From: an uncultured Bacteroidales bacterium
Lineage (GTDB): Bacteria > Bacteroidota > Bacteroidia > Bacteroidales > ML635J-15
Assembly (NCBI GenBank): GCA_905234755.1
Contig: CAJOIT010000001.1
Coordinates: 124,001 to 188,000 of the forward strand
Length of the DNA stretch: 64,000 bases
Reading direction: 5' to 3'
The first letter of the stretch is position 1; each line of letters starts with the position of its first letter. Below, piece after piece: positions 28,247 to 38,885 of this stretch. The notes under the pieces were generated by a model. The model saw only the letters and a list, made by a program, of their open reading frames with translations. It had not been told where the DNA came from and did not search any database. The position numbers and the translations under genes are program-made.

Positions 28247-28359
28247 CAATTAAATCATTAAATTATTGAATCTTCGAAATTTCAAATTTATTAATATTTT
28301 AATTTCATATAATTTTATTTCTATCATTATTTCGATGCAAACCGTGTTGAAAAATTCCG

Positions 28360-28367
28360 TACTTTTG
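28360..28367 (+). promoter_or_regulatory. -7 promoter element of the tmRNA gene
   Basis: TACTTTTG, 18 bp upstream of the mature tmRNA 5' end. No TTTG at the right distance upstream. Confidence 0.5.
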
Positions 28368-28385
28368 CATTTCCGATTCATTTAT

Positions 28386-28788
28386 GGGGCTGACCTTGGT
28401 TTTGACAGCAAGGTAAATGATCGTGTAAGCATGCCGGGCAATGCAGGTTATCCCGTAAAAGTGTCTTGCAGAACAATAATTGGCGCAGAAAATAACTATG
28501 CTTTCGCTGCGTAGTCGAAGTACAGTAGACTTACCTTAATTCCGGCACAAGGTGCTGGAACGAAACATCGCTCGATTGGACGGTCTGGTTCCGTTTCGGC
28601 AAAGCGGTGGCAAGAAATACCGGACTGGTCGCTTCTATTCTCCTGTGAGGCGACGAGATTTTAGGAGATAAGGATTGGTTTGGGCGTTTGCCCCCGTGCC
28701 CGTCCCGACAACCAAAGGCAAAATAAGCATGTAGAAAGCACCCTCGTTTCTTGTTTGGACCCGGGTTCGATTCCCGGCAGCTCCACCA
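28386..28788 (+). ncRNA. ssrA: tmRNA (transfer-messenger RNA)
   Basis: The tRNA-like ends are GGGGCTG (28386-28392) and CAGCTCC plus encoded ACCA (28779-28788), with a T arm CCGGGTTCGATTCCCGG just before. The tag reading frame at 28485-28514 reads GCA GAA AAT AAC TAT GCT TTC GCT GCG TAG, giving AENNYAFAA. Length is about 403 nt, normal for the family. It rescues ribosomes stalled on mRNAs lacking a stop codon and marks their products for degradation. The tag resembles other Bacteroidales tags, with Phe at the position that is usually Leu. Confidence 0.96.
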
Positions 28789-28794
28789 TGAGGA

Positions 28795-28827
28795 ATTTAC
28801 GATTTTAGATTTACGATTTACGATTTT
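28795..28827. repeat. Dispersed A/T-rich repeat TTTACGATTT, copy 2
   Basis: Same repeat as at 18620-18656, differing at one position over 29 bases, directly after the tmRNA. Confidence 0.5.
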
Positions 28828-28860
28828 CAAATTATCCAATCCTCAAATCGTTGAACATTA

Positions 28861-29068
28861 AACATTGAACATTGAAACCTGAAACCTAGAAACGGCGCCA
28901 GCCATAGAAACGGGCGTCAGCCCATAGAAACGCCGCAGGAATAGAAACCACCCTTCGACAGGCTCAGGGGGCGGAAAACCTAGAAACGGGCGTAGCCCTT
29001 GAAACTTGAAACCTGAAACGGCGCCAGCCATATAAACAGGCGCAGCCCATGAAACGGGCGCCAGCCCT
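28861..29068. repeat. Degenerate tandem repeat (AGAAACGGGCGNCAGCCC)
   Basis: About nine imperfect units of 15-22 bp built on GAAACGG(C/G)GC(C)AGCC(C)AT occur between the tmRNA and the giant adhesin gene. A CTTCGACAGGCTCAGGG motif is embedded near 28950. Short open frames on the minus strand cover it, but their low-complexity products are not credible proteins. Confidence 0.6.
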
Positions 29069-29272
29069 CCATTTGTTAACACTTCCAAAAATCTTTTGTA
29101 TTTCATGCCTTTTGGCGCGTATTTTGCAATGAAAATATTGTTTTTCGTCCAATAATTAGATTATGAGGTAAAAAATCTTTTTAAAAAATAGGTAATATTA
29201 AAAAATGTTATTATTTTGCAGACAATAAATTTAGGATTAAAATGGATAATAATATATTGATAGTAAAGGTTA

Positions 29273-29280
29273 TATCTTTG
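29273..29280 (+). promoter_or_regulatory. Possible -7 element for the giant adhesin gene
   Basis: TATCTTTG, 116 bp before the ATG. No convincing TTTG lies 19-21 bp upstream. The leader between it and the ATG contains GC-rich self-complementary stretches (for example GCGCACGCATGCGC and GGCAAGTTTGCC) that stand out in an AT-rich intergene. Confidence 0.4.
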
Positions 29281-29396
29281 GATTCGCCTGCTTGGGAGGG
29301 CGTTTCGCAAGCGCACGCATGCGCGAGATTGGGCAAGTTTGCCAGCAAATCCCTTTGTGGTATTAACCTATTGTCGAATTTAATGAGTGTGGAAAT

Positions 29397-32300
29397 ATGA
29401 AAAAGATTTTAATAATTTTCGGGGTGCTGCTTATCTCGTTTATGGCAGCAAAAGCACAGACAAGAACTGTGACTATGTGTAGTAGCCCTTCGTATGGTAC
29501 TGCTAGAACATGTGATCCAGTAAGCATCAATTGCGGTGAAACCATCAGGTTTTATGATACTGGCGGTTCGGGCGGAAGACATGGCACTGGTCAAAATACA
29601 GTCATGACATTTAATTCGCCGGCGGGAACAAAGATGAGAATTGCTTTCTCATATTGTACTCTCGGAAGTGGTGCTTCGTTGCAAGCATTTAATGCTGCAA
29701 CAGCAACAGGTACGGCGATAAATTGTAGTGGTTCTCCGTCATTTACTACAACAAGTAATGTGTGTACATTTAAGTTTAAATCCAACACTTCAAATAAGGA
29801 TGGTTGGTATGCTACAATAACACTCGAAAACTGTGCCAACAACTATTACGACCAGGTTAATATGCCCTGCGGTTCGGCAGCAATGACGATAGGGGGCTCA
29901 TTGATAAACTCGGAAAGTACTGCATACGGCAACAATCTTATTAACGAAAGGACTTTTACGACAACTGTCGGTTCTCATCTCGAACTTACTTTTACCGACC
30001 TTCCTAACGATATGACTGGTACTGCTCATAACGATTCCATAGTCGTTTACAATGGACCTGATGCAAGCGCACGAATTATAGGTTCATATCATGGAGCAGT
30101 TATGCCTTCTACTATAGTTTCGTCGTCTAATAGTCTTACTATCAGGGTATATTCCAATGGCACAAACCCCGGCACTTGGGCCGCTACAATCCAGCCGGAA
30201 CCTTGTTTTGATGATTCTGCCGAAGATATTACGCTCCTTTGCCCTTCAAGTTCTAACTACGAGGCAAAGACAATAGGTGGCGAATATTTGGCAAACCAAT
30301 TCTACAGCCAGACATACAGGTGTGCCGACCCCAACTCGAAACTTCTGTTGAACTTTACTTCATTGCCAAACGACAGTATCTTCGACTATGTTGAAGTGTA
30401 TGATGGCGACCTTGCGACTGGGGCACATCGTGGAAGATATTATGGAACAAATTTGCCGCGAACAATCTATTCCACAGGCAACGCCCTCACTCTCATTTTC
30501 CGAAGCAACGCAACAGTGAACGGAACATGGGGTGCAACAATAAATGCAATATGCCTCGACAACCTCGATGTGGTAGAACTGGATTGCGGTGAAGGGCATG
30601 CAATAAACTCAACCTATACCAATTTGCAATATACCCGACAGGTGTTTAGGGCAACCGACCCTAATGCACAGTTGGTCGTTTCGTTTACAACAATTCCGCA
30701 CGATGATGACAACGATGTTCTGGAAGTTTATGATGGTTCTGGAACATCCGCAACTCTGCTAGGCCGTTATTTCGGTTTCGGAACTCCGCGTGATGTCGGT
30801 TCCATAGGCAATGAGTTGACTATTGTCTTCTACAGCAATGCTACCCAGACTGGTACTTGGTCGGTGGCGGTAAATGTTGATTGCCCGGATGAAAACCTTA
30901 GGTTGTATACCGATAGGGATACATCATATACAACCTGCAATGCGATGATTTACGATGATGGTGGCCCGAGTGGTAATTATTCAAGTGGACAAGGAGACCA
31001 TTATGTAGTATTGCGGCCTGGTCGTGCGGGAAATGTGCTTTATCTTGAAGGCGAGTACACTTTTGACTGGCAACACGACTATATTACAATCTATGATGGC
31101 GAGGGAACAAGTGGCGAAGTGTTGTGGGGCGGAGGTCTTCACGGACACGGATATCCGCGAAAAAGACATACATCTGCTGCACATCCTTTTGATGGTCCGG
31201 ACAATTGTATAAATGAATCAACACCAGCCGATGCGCAAAGTGCAGATGGACATATACTGAAACAACGACTTCTTAATAATACTATTAGTGGAACACCAGC
31301 TCCTATAACATGTGTGACATATTATCCTAAAGTTATGTCTAAGACAGGATCGCTTACCATAGCCTTTCACACAGGAGCAGCAGATGGCATAGAGTGTGAA
31401 GGGTTCTCTTTCCATGCTTATTGTGTTCCAAAGCCAGATGACTGCTATCATACTGGAGTTGTCATTGCAAAGCAGAGTTTTGATGTCTATCCAAACTATC
31501 CTGATCCTAATGGTGTGGAGTTTACTGTAGACGATAATCATCCGTATATGCAAGATGGTGAAATCCCTCAAGAATGGGAAGATGCTTGTTCGTACGAGTT
31601 CCGAGGCGATGGATTGACTTCCAATGATGGTAAATATTCTATTAGAGCTTTTGCATGTGACAATTATCAATATTTCAATTATCTTGACGACCATACGCAT
31701 CCAGGAAATATACAACGTGGTTATTTGTTTAATATTGATGCTAGGAAAGACCAAGGTGATTTCTATAAGGGAAGGATTCATCTCAATTGTCCTGGTGTAG
31801 ATAAGTTGCTAGTTTCGTTTTGGGTCGCAAATGTGAATAACCAATGGTATCTTCCCGATGATTCGATACATTTCCCCAAAATTAAGATGGCTTTTTATAG
31901 TGATGAAGCTTGTACTTCTGTATTGGCGGAGGATTCTACGGGTTGGGTGCCACGAATGGATATGCATGGCTGTATGTCTGATCCAAACGATTGGCAGTAT
32001 TATTCGTTGGAATTGCCTAATGTTGAAGCTACCGATATCTGGTATAAAATTTCAAATTTGGGAAAGTCTAATGAAGGAAATGACTTTGCTATTGACGATA
32101 TTGAGGTTCGTGCCTGTCTGCCGTCCACATTGCTTACACGAATCGATGGTGAGCATGAAATCTTTAGTTCGGCTAATGTCTGCGCAGGCGATACCTTGAA
32201 GTTGTCGGCTACGCTCGACTATTCTAGTGCAACTTCAACCTACGAAACCCCATATTATTTGTGGATACGAGGCATGAACTCAGACTTGAACGATCCAACA

Positions 32301-35300
32301 TCGGAAATAGTCTGGACAGATACGATTATGTTTGATGGCGGTAACTTTGTTGTAGATGGAAATATTATAGCATATAGCCCGCAGACTGATATAGCATACG
32401 ATCTTAATGGAGATGGTGAAATTGATGATGATGATGATGACCACTACGAGAATTATTCAATCATATACATACACGAGACACCATCACCAGCGGCGCCGGC
32501 ATATTCCAACTACTACTACAAGGTAATTGTTGCTGGTACCAAAGAAGGTGTAACAAGCCAATACTGCTACTCAATGTCGGCCCCATACGAGGTTACCGTC
32601 ACGCGAATACCAGAGATTGTGTTCGAGGGTACTAATGCTATATGCGTGGGCGGTACCATCAACCTTAGGGTAACTGATGAAAGTCCTACGGGAGGAACAT
32701 GGTCAATTGATTCGGGAAGCGGTAATATTACAGGCAACGAATCTACTGGTTATCGAATAACAGGTGCACAGCCCAATGAAATTGTTGTAAGATATACAAC
32801 TTCGGAAATAAGCGGTGGATGCTACAACACCAAGCATATTCCTATCTACCCGTTGCCAACGGTAAATATAACTCCAAATACACACACACTTTGTGAAGGA
32901 TCTGATATTACATTACACCCAATTTCCAATCAGGAATCGTCTTTCTATTGGCAAGGTACTGGTGCACCGTATTGCTTGGCTGCCGACTATGCTTTGGATA
33001 ATACATGTGCCGACTGGAATGTTGTGCCTGAGGTTCCTTCATCAACCTATAACTTGAGAGTTGTTACAACTCACAATATATTGGACGAGGATGGTATTAC
33101 CGAAATACCACTTGATTGTGTTTCCACTGCCAGCAAGACCATCACCGTACTGCCCGAGCCGGACCTTAGCGTGGATGGCATTCCAAATGCACCTGTTTGT
33201 GCATATACTGAGCAAACCTTTACCCCATCGGTAGCCGGTGCAACTGGTACAGTAACATACAGTTGGGATGGCGGTACAACTTGGTATGGTGCTACCGATG
33301 CAGGCAGAATCCTTACTTTCACACCTACGCAGGATACGACTTGCCACTTGATAGCAAGGGATACAAGGGAAGTCGCCGGCGAAACTTTCGAATGTGACAA
33401 GGAAATGGATATACTTATTGAAGTTTATCAGCTTCCCGACTTCACGACTACGGTTACACGACCGCTCTGCCATGGCGATGCCAACGGTGTCATTGTTGTC
33501 TCCGCAACAGGAGGTACGCCATACGAATTTGGCGCCACCGGTCCGTACTACGACTTTAGACTTGGTTCAGGCTCTTACAGTCATGCATCTACTGGCGATA
33601 AGACTCAAATGACATACGATACGGGCATTACCCAAGGTACATATACCATAACGGTAAGGGACAGCCACAGATGCTTGCGCACTAGAACTGTGACTGTTAA
33701 CGAACCGGATGCACTGCAGGTCGGTATAGGTGCGCCAGTTACCGAGGCTTGCGAAGGTCAGGCGAATGGCGTTATTACAGTAGTAGCATCGGGCGGAACC
33801 GAATTCACAGCACCGGATGATCCGTACCACTACCTGTGGAATGATGCTAATGCCCAGACAACAGAATCGGCAACGGGACTTGAAGCAGGAACATATAGCG
33901 TAACCGTTACCGATGCAAATGGTTGCGAGACAAGTTTGCAACATAACCTTACCACTCAGCGTCCAGTGGCTCATTTCACCATTACCGACGACTTTGCTAA
34001 GTGTCTTACTGCTGTGGCAAGTTCTACAACCTCTACTCTTACAGTTACTCTTGCCGACGACAACGAGGCCGAAGTGTCGATGTACTCGTGGACTGCCGAC
34101 CCTGCTGAACATGCAGGTATGCCTGCAACCACCTCTGGCGCTTCGCTCAACTCTATTACAGTAACACCGAACGAGGCTAGTCAAACATACACATATACGG
34201 TTGAAATATCGTCAACTAACGGTTGTACAGTTACCAATAGCGTTGAGTTTACAGTTAATCCGATTCCATCGGTTGCAGTATCAGGCACAGTTACACCAGT
34301 AACCTGCTACGGCGGTGACGATGGAGAATTCACCCTTGTTGCAACCGGCGGAACAATCTTCGATAATGGTCCAGCCACCACACCTTATTATTATAACTTC
34401 ACCGTCAATGGTGGCTCATCAGAATCATACTACAGCAACACATCAACTCAGGTCGAAAAGTCATTCGAAGGTCTTACATCGCAGACCTACAATGTTGTAG
34501 TCAGCGACTTGAATGGCTGTACAGCATCGGTAAGCGGTGGCGTAAATGTTCCACAGCCTTCAGAGCTTAGAGCAGAAATCACTGGTGCCAACACAACCCC
34601 GACCTGTGAGGGGCAGTCGGTTGGTGCGGCTACAGTAACTACCAACAACGGCGGTTCGCCGTACACTTCTCCAGCCGAACCATACACCTACGAATGGAAC
34701 ACAGGCGAAACAACAGCGACAATCGAAAACCTTGCCGAAGGCGATTATAGTGTAACAGTAAGAGATTCGCATGGCTGTACAGCAACAGCAACAGTGCATA
34801 TTGATGCCCGTGTAGTTCCGGACTACAGCATCGTAGATGACGGCTTGACAAAGTGCCAGTCTGAATCAGAAACAGAGTTGACAGTACAACTTAATGCTTC
34901 GAATCAGGCAACAGTACAGTCTTATGCTTGGTCAGCTTCTGCTCCTACTGGCGTAGATGCTGGAATGCAAGCTCCAACAAACAGCAATGCTCTCACGGTA
35001 GTTCCTACTTCAAGTCTTACAACGCCATACACAGTTACATACACGGTTACCATTACAACCGATGAAAATTGCGTTGTGACAAGTTCTCCAGAACTTGTTA
35101 TAAATCCGACATTAACACTCACTGGTACTGCCGACACAACCCAGAGCAAGTGTTTCTACACAGCTATTACACCTATTAATATAACATATGGTGGCGGAGC
35201 AAGCGGTGCAACATTCGAGTGGGTTGGTAATGCACCTTCTACAGGAATGTTTACTGTTGACGATTCGTCAAATCCTGTAACAATAACCGAAACCACCAAC

Positions 35301-38300
35301 CTTGACGATGTAGTTGCTGGAACTTACAAATACAAAGTAACGGCTAATGGCGCATTGAGTCCTTGTGCAACACCGGTAATTACAGGAACGATAACTATTT
35401 ATGACGAACTTACGGTTGACATTACAACCAACCACGAGTCGTGTGCAACAGGAAATATAGGTGTGGCAACAGCAACTCCTGATGGCGGAGTGGCAGACTA
35501 CACCTATAGATGGCAAAATAGCGCATGGGAATCGGATAGCACTCGTAATATGATTGAAAATCTTCCTGGCGGAACATACAACCTTACCGTTACCGACTCG
35601 AAGAGTTGTACAGTTGCAAGCAGCGTTTCGATAACTGCAAATCCAAATCCAGTAATCGCTATAGCCGATGTTGAAACATTGTGTCCGACCGTTGGTAGTG
35701 CATCTGTTACCGCATCGATTACAACGACCACCACACCTAACTACACATATAGGTGGACTAACGATGGTGATTTTGCTGTTACAACGGCAAATCCGATAAG
35801 CAACACAACGCTTACAACAGTGACATCAACTGTAAGCGTGCCAAATGCTGGTTGTTCGCAAACATACACATTGCAGTTGCAAGTTGAGGATGCAAACAAC
35901 TGTTTGTCGAATGTGGCAACCAAGGATATAACAGTAGCCGACATTACAACCCCGACAATTACTGCAAATGTTGCAGAATATCCAGCAACTCCAGTAAGCG
36001 GTTGTAAGTACAAAGTTCCAGATTTGACAAGCTTGGTAACTGTTGATGATGGTTGTACTACTGCTGCATTGGCAATTACACAAAATCCACTTGCAGGTGA
36101 TGTGATATCGTCATCGCGGAATGTTACCATAACTGTTACAGATGGTTGCAATCATTCGGATTCGGAAACAATTTATGTAACTGTTCCTGATGCATTGGCT
36201 GTATCAATAACAACACCTACCAACAACACCTGCCCAATTGCAAGTGGTGACGACTATGAGTTTGGTTCTACCGCTTCTGGAGCAACCACACCATATACTT
36301 ATTCGTGGACAACCGCAACCGCTGTTGATGGACATCCAGAACAGGCAACTATCGAAAGCGATGGCAGATGCCATACCTATAATATTGTATTGTTGGTTAA
36401 CGATGACTATGGTTGTACAGCAGAAAGTTCTGTAACATTCTCGGCTGTTGATACTGAAGACCCGCAAATCACATGTCCGACAAACATTCCCGTAAGTACC
36501 GATACGCATGTAAGTACAGCAGATGTTACTGTACCTTTGCCAACAGGAATGTCCGACAACTGTACAATTGATTATTACACAAATGATTATACCAATACGA
36601 CCAATGCAAGTGGAACATATCCATTAGGTACCACGACGGTTACATATACCATATTTGATATGTGTGGCAATGATGAAACATGTACATTTACGGTAACAGT
36701 AACTGATGACGAGCCTCCTTGCATCGGTTGTGATCCAGATGATCCCGACCCGGACAATCCAGATCCGTTCAACCCGACTCATGGTATCAGCTGTGAAAGC
36801 ATTACAGGAAATACAGGTAATGTAGATGTTGTTACCGACCAGGGACAAAGCACCTATACACATCATGGTAGAGATTGGAATGTGGATGCCAATGATAATG
36901 TAGGCGTAACAAGTATAACATACACAGTTAGTGGCAATGTAAATACAACGCTTACAGAACCGAACACAACTCTTGATGGACAAGTATTTGGTATTGGTAT
37001 AACAACGGTTACATGGCATGTTTCGGATGGCATTCATACTGTTGAATGTGAGTTTACTGTGACTGTTACAGATAATCAGCCACCGTGTATCGGTTGCGAT
37101 CCTGATCCAGATGATCCTACAGTAGAAGGAATTAGCTGTGAAAGCTTTACAACCGTGGTAAATGGACAAAACCAAATAACTGTTTCTACATATCCAGCCT
37201 ATGTAGACACTTATACACATAGCAGTGAAGATTGGGATATAACAGCAACCGACAATGTAGCTGTTGTTTCAAGAACTTGCGTACTTAGTGTATGGGACGA
37301 TGTTCTAAATGATTATGTGGTAGTTGGCAATGGCATTGAGATTCCTAGCCAACCTGGCTTCGAGACATTGAATGGTGTTACATTCTCGCTTGGCGAAACT
37401 ATGGTTACATGGTATGTGTCTGATGGAACATTTACTGTGCCATGTTCGTTCATAGTGAATGTAGTGGACACTGAGGATCCTTGTATTGGTTGCGACCCGA
37501 CAGACCCCGATCCATACAATCCTGAGAATCCAACTGGTATAAGCTGTACAACTATTGGAAACCAAGTAAGAGATTGTTCGCCCGGACTTGAATATTATGT
37601 ACATAGCAATACAGAAACAGCTCCAACTGACCCTGCTGATCCGACTTTGACACCAAACTGGACAGCAAACTGGAATGTTGATGTAGATGACAACACTGGA
37701 ACAACAGGATTGCAGGTATATTATACATTAACTGGACATACTACAGATGTAACAGGTGAGAATACAACTCTTGATGGTCAGATTTTCAATATCGGTCTTA
37801 CAACAGTTACATGGCATGCTGTTGATAGGTTTGGTAATGAGGCAACATGTACATTTACAGTATCGGTTGCCGACCATGAGGCTCCATGTATTGGCTGTGA
37901 TCCAGACCCAACAGATGAAGATCCGGGTATAAGTTGTAATGACATTGCTCCTAATGTGGAACATACGGTAAGTGTTTCAACTTCCGAACATCTCAATTAT
38001 TATCATCATGATAACAATTCATGGGATGTTACAGCAACAGATAATGTTGAAGTTTGGACAGTTACATACGCGCTATATAATGTTGACTGTGCGGTGCCAT
38101 CAGTACTTGTTGAACCAAATACTACATTAAATGGACAGAACTTTAATATAGGAACAACAAGAGTGGTATGGACAGCTGTTGACTATTCTCACAATGAATC
38201 TACCTGCGAGTTTTATGTTACCGTTACAGATAACGAGGACCCGTGCATCGGCTGCGACCCTGACGATCCAGACAATCCGGATCCGAACGGCGTAAGCTGC

Positions 38301-38885
38301 ATCACGATAGCCGGCACATCGAGCGGCGGCACAGTAGAGCGGGAGACGACGCCTCACCAGAGCTACTACGAGCACGACAATGATGATGACGAGGACGGCG
38401 ACTGGGATGTCACCTACCACGACAACTCGACGGCGCACAGCGACATAACAGTCACGCTGACGATTTATGACGCATCAGACAACCAGATAGAGACCCATAC
38501 TGGCAGCGAGTCCGGCAATGACCTTCCGAGTCTTGACGGCTACCGCTTCCCGATAGGCACGACGCATGTGGTATGGACAGTAGAGGACGAGTACGGCAAC
38601 GACGAGCAGTGCGACTTCTACGTACATGTCAGCGATACCGAGGACCCGTGCATCGGCTGCGACCCCGACAATCCAGACAATCCAGATCCGAACGGCGTAA
38701 GCTGCATCACGATAGCCGGCACATCGAGCGGCGGTACAGTAGAGCGGGAGACGACGCCTCACCAGAGCTACTACGAGCACGACAACAACGATGCTTCTGA
38801 CGGCAACTGGGATGTCACCTACCACGACAACTCGACAGCGCACAGCGACATAACAGTCACGCTGACGATTTATGACGCAAGATAG
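29397..38885 (+). CDS. Giant SprB-like surface adhesin, N-terminal portion (frameshifted)
   Basis: 3162 codons, but truncated by a 10-bp deletion near 38880. The true gene continues in another frame to 43210. Order: signal peptide (1-21, ending AKAQ); about five CUB-like domains (22-690; repeated pattern LPNDSIFDYVEVYDG); a MAM or cleaved-adhesin-like domain (about 700-910); an EF-hand-like loop DLNGDGEIDDDD at 1002; Ig/PKD-like domains; SprB-type repeats (about 1345-2300; GTYSVTVTDANGC); and HYR-type repeats with CIGCDP linkers (from about 2350). Together with the downstream part it resembles SprB-type gliding and attachment adhesins secreted by T9SS. On its own this product lacks the T9SS sorting domain. 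Confidence 0.88.
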   Translation: MKKILIIFGVLLISFMAAKAQTRTVTMCSSPSYGTARTCDPVSINCGETIRFYDTGGSGGRHGTGQNTVMTFNSPAGTKMRIAFSYCTLGSGASLQAFNAATATGTAINCSGSPSFTTTSNVCTFKFKSNTSNKDGWYATITLENCANNYYDQVNMPCGSAAMTIGGSLINSESTAYGNNLINERTFTTTVGSHLELTFTDLPNDMTGTAHNDSIVVYNGPDASARIIGSYHGAVMPSTIVSSSNSLTIRVYSNGTNPGTWAATIQPEPCFDDSAEDITLLCPSSSNYEAKTIGGEYLANQFYSQTYRCADPNSKLLLNFTSLPNDSIFDYVEVYDGDLATGAHRGRYYGTNLPRTIYSTGNALTLIFRSNATVNGTWGATINAICLDNLDVVELDCGEGHAINSTYTNLQYTRQVFRATDPNAQLVVSFTTIPHDDDNDVLEVYDGSGTSATLLGRYFGFGTPRDVGSIGNELTIVFYSNATQTGTWSVAVNVDCPDENLRLYTDRDTSYTTCNAMIYDDGGPSGNYSSGQGDHYVVLRPGRAGNVLYLEGEYTFDWQHDYITIYDGEGTSGEVLWGGGLHGHGYPRKRHTSAAHPFDGPDNCINESTPADAQSADGHILKQRLLNNTISGTPAPITCVTYYPKVMSKTGSLTIAFHTGAADGIECEGFSFHAYCVPKPDDCYHTGVVIAKQSFDVYPNYPDPNGVEFTVDDNHPYMQDGEIPQEWEDACSYEFRGDGLTSNDGKYSIRAFACDNYQYFNYLDDHTHPGNIQRGYLFNIDARKDQGDFYKGRIHLNCPGVDKLLVSFWVANVNNQWYLPDDSIHFPKIKMAFYSDEACTSVLAEDSTGWVPRMDMHGCMSDPNDWQYYSLELPNVEATDIWYKISNLGKSNEGNDFAIDDIEVRACLPSTLLTRIDGEHEIFSSANVCAGDTLKLSATLDYSSATSTYETPYYLWIRGMNSDLNDPTSEIVWTDTIMFDGGNFVVDGNIIAYSPQTDIAYDLNGDGEIDDDDDDHYENYSIIYIHETPSPAAPAYSNYYYKVIVAGTKEGVTSQYCYSMSAPYEVTVTRIPEIVFEGTNAICVGGTINLRVTDESPTGGTWSIDSGSGNITGNESTGYRITGAQPNEIVVRYTTSEISGGCYNTKHIPIYPLPTVNITPNTHTLCEGSDITLHPISNQESSFYWQGTGAPYCLAADYALDNTCADWNVVPEVPSSTYNLRVVTTHNILDEDGITEIPLDCVSTASKTITVLPEPDLSVDGIPNAPVCAYTEQTFTPSVAGATGTVTYSWDGGTTWYGATDAGRILTFTPTQDTTCHLIARDTREVAGETFECDKEMDILIEVYQLPDFTTTVTRPLCHGDANGVIVVSATGGTPYEFGATGPYYDFRLGSGSYSHASTGDKTQMTYDTGITQGTYTITVRDSHRCLRTRTVTVNEPDALQVGIGAPVTEACEGQANGVITVVASGGTEFTAPDDPYHYLWNDANAQTTESATGLEAGTYSVTVTDANGCETSLQHNLTTQRPVAHFTITDDFAKCLTAVASSTTSTLTVTLADDNEAEVSMYSWTADPAEHAGMPATTSGASLNSITVTPNEASQTYTYTVEISSTNGCTVTNSVEFTVNPIPSVAVSGTVTPVTCYGGDDGEFTLVATGGTIFDNGPATTPYYYNFTVNGGSSESYYSNTSTQVEKSFEGLTSQTYNVVVSDLNGCTASVSGGVNVPQPSELRAEITGANTTPTCEGQSVGAATVTTNNGGSPYTSPAEPYTYEWNTGETTATIENLAEGDYSVTVRDSHGCTATATVHIDARVVPDYSIVDDGLTKCQSESETELTVQLNASNQATVQSYAWSASAPTGVDAGMQAPTNSNALTVVPTSSLTTPYTVTYTVTITTDENCVVTSSPELVINPTLTLTGTADTTQSKCFYTAITPINITYGGGASGATFEWVGNAPSTGMFTVDDSSNPVTITETTNLDDVVAGTYKYKVTANGALSPCATPVITGTITIYDELTVDITTNHESCATGNIGVATATPDGGVADYTYRWQNSAWESDSTRNMIENLPGGTYNLTVTDSKSCTVASSVSITANPNPVIAIADVETLCPTVGSASVTASITTTTTPNYTYRWTNDGDFAVTTANPISNTTLTTVTSTVSVPNAGCSQTYTLQLQVEDANNCLSNVATKDITVADITTPTITANVAEYPATPVSGCKYKVPDLTSLVTVDDGCTTAALAITQNPLAGDVISSSRNVTITVTDGCNHSDSETIYVTVPDALAVSITTPTNNTCPIASGDDYEFGSTASGATTPYTYSWTTATAVDGHPEQATIESDGRCHTYNIVLLVNDDYGCTAESSVTFSAVDTEDPQITCPTNIPVSTDTHVSTADVTVPLPTGMSDNCTIDYYTNDYTNTTNASGTYPLGTTTVTYTIFDMCGNDETCTFTVTVTDDEPPCIGCDPDDPDPDNPDPFNPTHGISCESITGNTGNVDVVTDQGQSTYTHHGRDWNVDANDNVGVTSITYTVSGNVNTTLTEPNTTLDGQVFGIGITTVTWHVSDGIHTVECEFTVTVTDNQPPCIGCDPDPDDPTVEGISCESFTTVVNGQNQITVSTYPAYVDTYTHSSEDWDITATDNVAVVSRTCVLSVWDDVLNDYVVVGNGIEIPSQPGFETLNGVTFSLGETMVTWYVSDGTFTVPCSFIVNVVDTEDPCIGCDPTDPDPYNPENPTGISCTTIGNQVRDCSPGLEYYVHSNTETAPTDPADPTLTPNWTANWNVDVDDNTGTTGLQVYYTLTGHTTDVTGENTTLDGQIFNIGLTTVTWHAVDRFGNEATCTFTVSVADHEAPCIGCDPDPTDEDPGISCNDIAPNVEHTVSVSTSEHLNYYHHDNNSWDVTATDNVEVWTVTYALYNVDCAVPSVLVEPNTTLNGQNFNIGTTRVVWTAVDYSHNESTCEFYVTVTDNEDPCIGCDPDDPDNPDPNGVSCITIAGTSSGGTVERETTPHQSYYEHDNDDDEDGDWDVTYHDNSTAHSDITVTLTIYDASDNQIETHTGSESGNDLPSLDGYRFPIGTTHVVWTVEDEYGNDEQCDFYVHVSDTEDPCIGCDPDNPDNPDPNGVSCITIAGTSSGGTVERETTPHQSYYEHDNNDASDGNWDVTYHDNSTAHSDITVTLTIYDAR

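Noticed and set aside
28266..28514. 82-codon open frame over the tmRNA start
   Set aside because: The frame runs through the tmRNA 5' part and its tag sequence; the RNA gene explains the sequence.
28531..29152. Three minus-strand frames between tmRNA and the giant adhesin
   Set aside because: They lie in the tmRNA 3' part and in the degenerate tandem array. The products are repeats of the same short phrase.
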